Below, in pieces: positions 58,797 through 64,000 of a stretch of DNA of 64,000 nucleotides. A program made the translations under genes and the position numbers. The notes beneath the pieces are model-generated. The model was not told where the DNA came from, did not search any database, and saw only the letters and a program-made list of their open reading frames with translations. The stretch comes from Corynebacterium silvaticum (GTDB taxonomy: Bacteria > Actinomycetota > Actinomycetes > Mycobacteriales > Mycobacteriaceae). Location of the stretch: the NCBI RefSeq assembly GCF_004382825.2, contig NZ_SDQO02000001.1, positions 558,001 through 622,000 on the forward strand, read 5' to 3'. The stretch's first letter is position 1. Every line of letters begins with the position of its first letter.

Positions 58797-58867
58797 AGGT
58801 GGAAACGGGAATCGAACCCGTGTGCACGGTTTTGCAGACCGTTGCCTCACCACTCGGCCATTCCACC
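58797..58867 (-). tRNA. tRNA-Cys(GCA)
   Basis: 71 bases on the minus strand. Acceptor GGTGGAA/TTCCACC, anticodon loop CTGCAAA with GCA, T-loop TTCGATT. CCA is not encoded. The usual short tRNA-Cys length. Confidence 0.97.
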
Positions 58868-58900
58868 GTGGCGTTACCGCCGTAGATACTAATGTACCTG

Positions 58901-58973
58901 AGCGGATGACGAGACTCGAACTCGCGACCCTCACCTTGGCAAGGTGATGCGCTACCAACTGCGCTACATCCGC
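58901..58973 (-). tRNA. tRNA-Gly(GCC), second copy
   Basis: 73 bases on the minus strand, the same as the copy at 58605 apart from the T-stem (CGCGAG against CACGAG). First gene of the minus-strand tRNA cluster Gly-Cys-Val-Gly. Confidence 0.97.
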
Positions 58974-59339
58974 ATTACAACTGTTGTTGCGAGATGAAAC
59001 TTTAGCCTGAATTGTCGGTTTAGTACAAATCCCCAGTGAAACTAAGGGAACCACCGAATTTTATGCCTGCTGCGGTGATAGCGAGGGGATCTTTGTTGGG
59101 ACATCTTCTTGACGGTGGCACTAGTTTGAGTGCGTCCTTGAGTGTGTTCAAAGAATCGATAGGGTTCGGTGATTATCCGGTTAGGGAATGTCTGGGAATG
59201 TCATAGGGGCATAGCATGAATCTCTGAACGGATATAAGACAGAAGGAGTCAAAATATGCTTCTGCATTGGGTTTTGAATAGAAATGTAGATGGTGCTAGA
59301 TTCTAGATCTGTTGCACATTGTGTACGGCTTAATTTTAA
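58974..59339. promoter_or_regulatory. tRNA divergent gap with the tRNA-Val(CAC) promoter
   Basis: 366-base gap between divergent tRNA sets. TTGAAT at 59274-59279, 17 bases, then TAGATT at 59297-59302 preceded by TGC (extended -10) form a good promoter 38 bases before tRNA-Val(CAC). AAGGAG at about 59245 before an ATG opens only a 16-codon frame and is not taken as a gene. No other feature was seen. Confidence 0.6.
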
Positions 59340-59414
59340 GGTCCTATGGCTCAGTGGAAGAGCGTTCCGTTCACACCGGAAAGGTCGCTGGTTCGATCCC
59401 AGCTAGGACCACCA
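59340..59414 (+). tRNA. tRNA-Val(CAC)
   Basis: Plus strand, CCA included. Acceptor GGTCCTA/TAGGACC, D-arm GGCTCAGTGGAAGAGC, anticodon loop TTCACAC with CAC, T-loop TTCGATC, encoded CCA. It is alone on this strand and followed directly by a strong hairpin. Confidence 0.97.
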
Positions 59415-59459
59415 CACGGAGATACCTCACGCCCTTGAGGGTGTGGGGTATCTCCGTTC
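59415..59459 (+). terminator. Terminator after tRNA-Val(CAC)
   Basis: ACGGAGATACC at 59416-59426 pairs perfectly with GGTATCTCCGT at 59447-59457, with CACGCCC/GGGTGTG nested inside. It directly follows the tRNA CCA. Confidence 0.88.
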
Positions 59460-59578
59460 ATGTGTCTTGCCCTATTTGCTGGGGCAGGAGGTGCATAAAC
59501 CTCACGATTCGGGGAAATCGAAAGCTAAGGCAGCCAAAGAGTCTTCATTGTCGCCTGGGGTATCCCTGTTGCTTGGCA

Positions 59579-60289
59579 TTACTTTTTCTTATCGCAAGCA
59601 ATACCGTCGTTATCCCCGTCAAGCCCTGATCTATAGCCAGGTTCTCCGCGGCGCATATGGGAATATCCTGCGGCTCGTGCTTCTCTGCAGCTGTTGAAAT
59701 ACACGTCTTGGTCTGGTGCCGGAGCTGGCGGAGGGGCTACGAACTGTTGCGGAGCTCGAGCGGGGGCCGGTGCTGGGTCAGGTGTCTGAGCTGGAGGGGG
59801 CGGAGGTGCCATGAACTGCTGTGGCGCTGGCTCTGCGGAAGGTGGCAGCTCGGGTGTCGCTGATGGCTTTTCAGACGTGCTTCTTACTGTGCTGGGCTGT
59901 TTGCTTGCAGACGTGGGGGAAGATTTTGATGCGGTACTCGATGTTAGGGAAGAGGTGGGAGGCACTCTGGAAGACGTGGAGATTGTACTGGTTGTTGGTG
60001 CAGTCTTTTTAGAAGAGGCTTCTGTTGTAGGCATAAGTGCAGATCCGAGTATAAAAGCAGCAAGGGAGGCAAGTGTTACCTTTCCCCAATGGCGTTTGAG
60101 TGGTTTCGCACCTTTCTTTTCTCGCCTTTGGTGAAGCAACATCCATACGCCCGGCAAGAGCGGCATTAAACCGATCAATAGGAATGCGAAAAAGAAGCGG
60201 AAGTTGCTTTCAATAAACGCGCCAAATATGCCCAAGACCATGATGAATACGCCCAGGGTGATGGCTATGAGTGAGGCTACGACTTTCAT
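59579..60289 (-). CDS. Membrane protein with C-terminal Excalibur calcium-binding domain
   Basis: 236 residues from ATG 60289 (AAAGGG upstream). Three hydrophobic helices at about 1-25 (VVASLIAITLGVFIMVLGIFGAF), 30-52 and 68-88; then a Ser/Thr/Pro-rich linker with PPPPPAQTPDPAPAP repeats, and a 35-residue Excalibur motif NSCREARAAGYSHMRRGEPG with DGDNDGIACD, where the aspartates can bind calcium. The folded end is probably outside the cell. Located beside tRNA-Val, a common integration site. Confidence 0.85.
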   Translation of the reverse strand: MKVVASLIAITLGVFIMVLGIFGAFIESNFRFFFAFLLIGLMPLLPGVWMLLHQRREKKGAKPLKRHWGKVTLASLAAFILGSALMPTTEASSKKTAPTTSTISTSSRVPPTSSLTSSTASKSSPTSASKQPSTVRSTSEKPSATPELPPSAEPAPQQFMAPPPPPAQTPDPAPAPARAPQQFVAPPPAPAPDQDVYFNSCREARAAGYSHMRRGEPGYRSGLDGDNDGIACDKKK

Positions 60290-61004
60290 GATTATTACCC
60301 TTTGAGTGTTTTCCTGAGTGGTTTGAGGGAAGGAGTAGGAAAGAAGAAAGGGTGGCATTGAGCGTTTGGTAAGAAGATGAGGGGTCTTCTATCTCTAAGA
60401 ACACGGTATTATGCTTTCCCTATTGTTCTGAGAGTCTGCTAAACGCAACCCTTGCTTATCTCTGTAAAAATCGAGGGTTACTCCTAGTTTCTAGGCTATT
60501 GTACAGGGGAAGTGGTTATGCAGTTTTTATGAATTTGATATTCAATGGGGGTAATAAACCACTGCGGTAGGCATTGTTAGCCTTGTGTCCTAACTGCGGG
60601 ATCGTGGTTGAGCTGTCGCGCTATTGGGCGTGTCGTCGGGCAGTTCCGGGTTCACATTGGATGTTGTGGCTTTCGTGCGCTGGGGAGACGATGGCGGGAT
60701 TGGTGGAGCTGATATGGGAGGTTTTCTAAGACTTTCAAAGGGTCGGAAATGTAATGTCATCAGGTGACTTGCTATAGAGAGTTCACTGTGTCGAACTTTT
60801 CCGGGGGTATGTTTAAAGAAAATTAACCCTCCAGAGGAACTTCTATATCCAAAGAACCGACTCTTAATTGTGCTCGCGTCCTTATGTATTGAATGTCACT
60901 ATAGATAGCTATAGACAGCTCATATCTTGTTACATAAGGGCATAGGGCAATTCAATATGGAAGAGTGGGAGATGTAAACAGCTTCGACGAATGGGAGAAT
61001 CTAA
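60290..61004. other. 715-base gap before the copper module
   Basis: The longest gene-free stretch in the window. AT-rich ends surround a more G-rich middle (about 60580-60720) in which one 51-codon frame (TTG 60574 to 60729) encodes a CPNCG-type motif but has no ribosome site. CTATAGATAG and CTATAGACAG form a 10-bp near-perfect tandem repeat at 60899-60918, about 90 bases before the CopC-like start. This may be an operator. No RNA gene or complete IS end was seen. Confidence 0.4.
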
Positions 61005-61598
61005 GTGAGTGGTGCTGGGGACAGCGTGTGTAGTCGCGATACTCCCATCCTGGGTAGGGTAGCCGCTTGTGTTGTCGCGTTGACTGCAACCTGTGCGCTT
61101 TCTATAAGTGCAGGGTCTACTGCGTATGCCCACGATGTGGTTATCGATTCCAACCCTGGCAACGGCGCGACTATTGATTCTTTTCCGAGATCGCTTTCAC
61201 TGGTCTTTTCTGGTGAGCCGAAGCCTGGGTTCAATACGGTTGCAGTGAGTGACGCGTCTAACTCCAAGGTGCTTTTTACTGCGGACCCTCATATTGAGGG
61301 GCGAAACGTGAGCGTTGATGTTCCCTCGGACATAACGCCGGGACCGGGCGATTATATTTTGGGCTTTCAGATTACGTCGTCGGACGGGCACGCCACCCGC
61401 GGCAAGACCACCTTTACTGTGGCCGGCGAACGCACCGAGGGGGCGTCGACAAGCTCGGATTCGAGTGGCGTGATGCCATCTGCGGGGTCACAGGGTTTTC
61501 CCGGATGGCTATGGCCTGTTATTGGATTGCTCGCGGTTGCGGGCATAGGCAGTGGGACTATTGTGGCACTTAGGTCTCGTAAACAGAAAGGTATTTAA
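61005..61598 (+). CDS. CopC-domain copper-binding membrane protein
   Basis: 197 residues. Signal peptide (about 1-42, AACVVALTATCALSISAG) ending STAYA before His43, so mature His1 is the first Cu(II) ligand. HDVVIDSNPGNGA starts the CopC fold; Asp127 and His129 in SSDGHATRG match the D-x-H pair that completes the CopC Cu(II) site. A single membrane helix (WLWPVIGLLAVAGIGSGTIV) near the C-terminus anchors it. GTG 61005 has GGAGA six bases upstream. Three bases before the PCuAC gene. Confidence 0.9.
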   Translation: MSGAGDSVCSRDTPILGRVAACVVALTATCALSISAGSTAYAHDVVIDSNPGNGATIDSFPRSLSLVFSGEPKPGFNTVAVSDASNSKVLFTADPHIEGRNVSVDVPSDITPGPGDYILGFQITSSDGHATRGKTTFTVAGERTEGASTSSDSSGVMPSAGSQGFPGWLWPVIGLLAVAGIGSGTIVALRSRKQKGI

Positions 61599-61601
61599 TA
61601 T

Positions 61602-62207
61602 ATGTCTATCGTTAGTTCTCGTATCAAGGTCGGAATGTGTGCTCTCGCTGTTACATCACTTGCGCTGACTGCGTGCTCTAGCTCCGAAAAAGATTCCGCT
61701 AAGAAGGTAGATACCGCTACTTCTGCGGCGGCCTCTGCAGGCGCTAAAGCTTCCGACGCAATGTCCTCCAAGGACGTTGAGCTTGTCGACCTCTACGTGC
61801 GCGCCATGAGCGAAGGCAAGGACATGACCGCCATTTTCGGTCAGATTAAGAACCACACTGATAAAGAGATCACGGTTACCGGCTTCACCTCTTCTATGAA
61901 CGCTAAGATGAACCAGCTTCATGAGGTTGTTGACGGCGTAATGAAAGAAAAAGACGGCGGCTTTGTGATTCCTGCAGGCCAGACCCTCACCATGGAGCCC
62001 GGTAAAGATCACATGATGCTCATGGGACTGGAGAAGCCTGTTGCAGCGGGAGATTCTGTAGACGTGACTCTGCAGCTTTCCGACGGATCAACCGTAGCCG
62101 TTAAGGAAGTTCCTGTTCGCACCGTTGCCGCTGGAGACGAGAACTATGCTGAAGATGGCTCTTTGCATAAGGAGACCGGTTCCACAGGAATGATGCATAA
62201 GCACTAA
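61602..62207 (+). CDS. PCuAC-type periplasmic copper chaperone lipoprotein
   Basis: 201 residues. Lipobox LTAC with lipidated Cys25 after a hydrophobic signal. Copper residues His107, Met114, His137 and Met139 (HEVVDGVM and KDHMMLMGL) fit the H-M-H-x-M pattern of PCuAC. A C-terminal tail of ~40 residues ends GMMHKH, perhaps a second copper site. In other bacteria PCuAC delivers Cu(I) to the CuA or CuB centre of cytochrome oxidase. Coupled to the CopC-like gene. Confidence 0.9.
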   Translation: MSIVSSRIKVGMCALAVTSLALTACSSSEKDSAKKVDTATSAAASAGAKASDAMSSKDVELVDLYVRAMSEGKDMTAIFGQIKNHTDKEITVTGFTSSMNAKMNQLHEVVDGVMKEKDGGFVIPAGQTLTMEPGKDHMMLMGLEKPVAAGDSVDVTLQLSDGSTVAVKEVPVRTVAAGDENYAEDGSLHKETGSTGMMHKH

Positions 62208-62215
62208 AGATAGCC

Positions 62216-62244
62216 GCCGCGTAATGTATTACGCGGCTTTTAAA
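62216..62244 (+). terminator. Terminator after the PCuAC gene
   Basis: CCGCGTAA at 62217-62224 pairs with TTACGCGG at 62229-62236, followed by CTTTTAAAAA. The stem is short, so some readthrough into the Dyp gene 76 bases later is possible. Confidence 0.7.
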
Positions 62245-62319
62245 AACTATGGTCTTACTTTAAGTCGAGTAAGGCCATCAGCCTTGTCGATACCCCATTA
62301 ACTGACCCCGGAGCACACG

Positions 62320-63627
62320 ATGACAGCCGCTCAATCCCATTTTGATTCCCAACTACAGTCAGAAAAATCGCCGCCGGTAAAAGGAATATCTCGTCGTAGC
62401 TTTCTTTTAGGGTCGGCTACCGGGGCGACGGTTGTCGGTGGGGCCGCATTGGCTGGATGCTCCAACGCAGAAAAACATGCGACAGCAAAGGATGCGTCGG
62501 TCAGTACCGCCTCCATAGCAGCAGCACGCGAGCCTTTTGATGGGACGCATCAGTCCGGAATTGCTACCTCTGCGCAAGCACACCTTACTGTCATCGCTTT
62601 GAACTTACGCGCAGGCGTGAACAAAGTTGGCGTACAGCGTTTGCTCAAGTTGTGGACGGAGGATGCTCGTCGTTTGACCCAAGGGGAGAACCCCCTGGGT
62701 AGCCTTGAACCGGAAATGGTGACCAAACCTGCGCGTTTGACCATCACATGCGGGGTAGGAAAGCGATTTTTTAGCATCATTGGGAAAGAAGATCAGCGTC
62801 CCGCGTGGCTTCAACCCCTCCCTGCGTTTTCCAAAGACAATTTGGATCCACGCTGGGGCGAGTCTGACATCGTGATCCAGATTGCGTGCGATGATCCGGT
62901 GACCATGGCTTTTGCCACTCGTCACATGATTCGCTCTGGCACGGACTACACGGAAACTCTGTGGGTACAAAAAGGATTCCTGAACGCCAACGGTGCTAAT
63001 GAAAAAGGTGAGACGCCTCGTAACCTGTTTGGTCAGAAAGACGGAACTGTTAACCCACACAATGATCAAGAATTTGATGCTCAGGTGTGGATTGACAAAT
63101 CAGATGATTCCCCAGCTTGGCTTCATGAGGGATCGTGCATGATTGTTCGTCGTATTGCCATGAACCTTGATACCTGGGAGATTCTTGATCGCGAATCCCG
63201 TGAGATAGTCATTGGTCGAGATCTAAAAGACGGGGCACCGTTAAGCGGTGGTTCTGAGTTTGATGCGCCGGATTTTCATGCTGTTGATGAGTACGGACTG
63301 CCTAAGATCGATGCTCGGTCGCATATGGCGTTAGCAACGCCGCCTTCTGACAGCCCGGATCAGAAGATTCAGCGCCGAGCTTATTCCTATGATGAGGCAC
63401 CTATTCCAGGTTCGGGGCAGCTGTCGAACGTGGGATTGGTATTTTGTTGTTTCCAAAAAGACCCTAGGAAACAATTTATCCCTATTCAGCAGCGCCTCAA
63501 TGATTCGGACCGACTGAACGAATGGATCACCCATATTGGATCAGCCGTGTACGCAATTTTGCCGGGAACCTCTGAGGATAGTGGAAGCAAAAAACACTAC
63601 TGGGGAGCTGCGCTCTTTGAATCCTAA
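62320..63627 (+). CDS. Tat-exported Dyp-type haem peroxidase
   Basis: 435 residues. Tat motif ISRRSFLLG at 23-31, hydrophobic core, then lipobox LAGC with Cys47, so a Tat-exported lipoprotein is likely. The Dyp signature GQKDG in LFGQKDGTVNP sits near residue 240, with the proximal-haem His region in DEYGLPKIDARSHMALATP. Uses H2O2 to oxidise dyes or unknown natural substrates. ATG 62320. Follows the two copper proteins in the arrangement I recall for C. glutamicum (CopC, PCuAC, Dyp), suggesting a shared function. Confidence 0.92.
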   Translation: MTAAQSHFDSQLQSEKSPPVKGISRRSFLLGSATGATVVGGAALAGCSNAEKHATAKDASVSTASIAAAREPFDGTHQSGIATSAQAHLTVIALNLRAGVNKVGVQRLLKLWTEDARRLTQGENPLGSLEPEMVTKPARLTITCGVGKRFFSIIGKEDQRPAWLQPLPAFSKDNLDPRWGESDIVIQIACDDPVTMAFATRHMIRSGTDYTETLWVQKGFLNANGANEKGETPRNLFGQKDGTVNPHNDQEFDAQVWIDKSDDSPAWLHEGSCMIVRRIAMNLDTWEILDRESREIVIGRDLKDGAPLSGGSEFDAPDFHAVDEYGLPKIDARSHMALATPPSDSPDQKIQRRAYSYDEAPIPGSGQLSNVGLVFCCFQKDPRKQFIPIQQRLNDSDRLNEWITHIGSAVYAILPGTSEDSGSKKHYWGAALFES

Positions 63628-63860
63628 CAACTAGTTGTAGGATGGGAGCTGAGCGTCGGTAAGCATTGGTGTGATACATCTACAGTCATGCTCGCATGAG
63701 TTTTGTGCTTGAGAAATAGTTCTTTTTAAGTACAACCTTGTGCGGGCATTTTCTTAACTAGCACAACTTTCATATCCAGCTTTGGCCTTCGCCGCTATCT
63801 ACAGCCCACGCGTCCAGGTATGACGCTGAGCATGAGCGCAAGTAAGGAGCGCATTTTATA

Positions 63861-64000
63861 ATGGCACATCTCATCGAGGCGACGCCTAATCTGCATCAGC
63901 CGTTCATCGTTCCCGCAGGAGTAGCAGCGGGTGCTGCTATGCGAGAGCTTGAGCTGCCCAATAAGGGGCCAGAAGCAATCGTCTGCGTCAAAGATTCCGA
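63861..64000 (+). CDS. thrS: Threonyl-tRNA synthetase, N-terminal part (truncated by window edge)
   Basis: 46 residues before the window ends. [15 protein letters not shown] then [20 protein letters not shown], the start of the TGS-domain region of corynebacterial ThrRS. The identity rests on this short stretch and its neighbours; AAGGAG lies 12 bases before the ATG. Confidence 0.8.
   Translation, partial: MAHLIEATPNLHQPFIVPAGVAAGAAMRELELPNKGPEAIVCVKDS

Noticed and set aside
58605..58973. Two near-identical tRNA-Gly(GCC) genes as a mobile-element duplication
   Set aside because: They sit in one tRNA cluster with other tRNAs between and no integrase; plain tandem duplication of a tRNA gene explains them.
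59252..59305. ATG with AAGGAG upstream in the tRNA divergent gap
   Set aside because: It opens only 16 codons, and overlaps the likely tRNA-Val promoter.
1..64000. CRISPR array, complete IS element, toxin-antitoxin or phage gene cluster
   Set aside because: No regularly spaced repeats, transposase with terminal repeats, or phage structural genes were seen; the strong inverted repeats all sit at gene ends and act as terminators.

Overview
The window is a stretch of Corynebacterium chromosome. The clearest markers are DtxR with intact metal-site residues, SugR, FruR, PtsI, HPr and PtsF in corynebacterial order, the SOS gene divS opposite lexA, a sigB-dtxR-galE run near sigA, AftC for mycobacterial-type arabinan, and many Actinobacteria-only families (DUF3039, DUF3093, DUF3099, DUF3159, DUF3710, DUF4193, DUF3000). 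The ahpC-ahpD pair beside oxyR and the close match of DtxR to the diphtheria-toxin repressor point to the C. diphtheriae / C. ulcerans / C. pseudotuberculosis group rather than C. glutamicum; that species-level placement is inference.

Layout. 1-3.5 kb: start of a DUF349 gene, a frameshifted gene, miaA and dapF. 3.5-8.7 kb: two uncharacterised proteins (one with a Gly/Cys tail), hflX, an NCS2 uracil permease and a GyrI-like protein. 8.8-10.6 kb: a luciferase-like monooxygenase with its flavin reductase. 10.8-18 kb: the general and fructose PTS (ptsH, ptsF, fruK, fruR, ptsI) and the sugar regulator sugR. 18.3-24.4 kb: lexA, divS, nrdR, hrpA. 25.6-28.2 kb: oxyR divergent from ahpC-ahpD. 28.3-33.5 kb: a DUF3516 helicase, a PAC2 protein and a DUF4192 protein. 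33.5-43.6 kb: galE, dtxR, sigB, dtd, a methyltransferase, DUF3099, DUF3039 plus an SF2 helicase, a DUF4190 protein and sigA. 43.9-58.6 kb: ppgK, an inositol-phosphatase family gene, dut, DUF3710, DUF3159, an RNA methyltransferase, dxs, an RNase D-like gene, a DUF3000 protein, the coproheme decarboxylase, msrB, aftC and a RibD-like reductase. 58.6-59.4 kb: five tRNA genes. 59.6-64 kb: an Excalibur-domain membrane protein, a gene-poor gap, an exported copper/heme module (CopC-like, PCuAC lipoprotein, Tat Dyp peroxidase) and the start of thrS.

The genes group into a few working units: sugar uptake by PTS with two DeoR-type regulators; stress control (LexA/DivS, OxyR/AhpCD, DtxR, SigB, MsrB); tRNA and RNA maintenance (MiaA, Dtd, RNase D, HrpA, HflX, RNA methyltransferase); and cell-envelope, isoprenoid and haem supply (AftC, Dxs, ChdC). 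Almost every convergent junction carries a strong perfect hairpin.

Most of the window is ordinary core genome. No CRISPR array, intact transposase, phage gene or toxin-antitoxin pair was seen. The least explained parts are the Gly/Cys-tail protein with its membrane neighbour, the copper/peroxidase module with the 0.7-kb gap before it, the PAC2 protein, and the tRNA junction where other corynebacteria carry a large prophage. Two genes (near 1.1-1.4 kb and 39.15 kb) show likely one-base frameshifts that may be sequencing errors.
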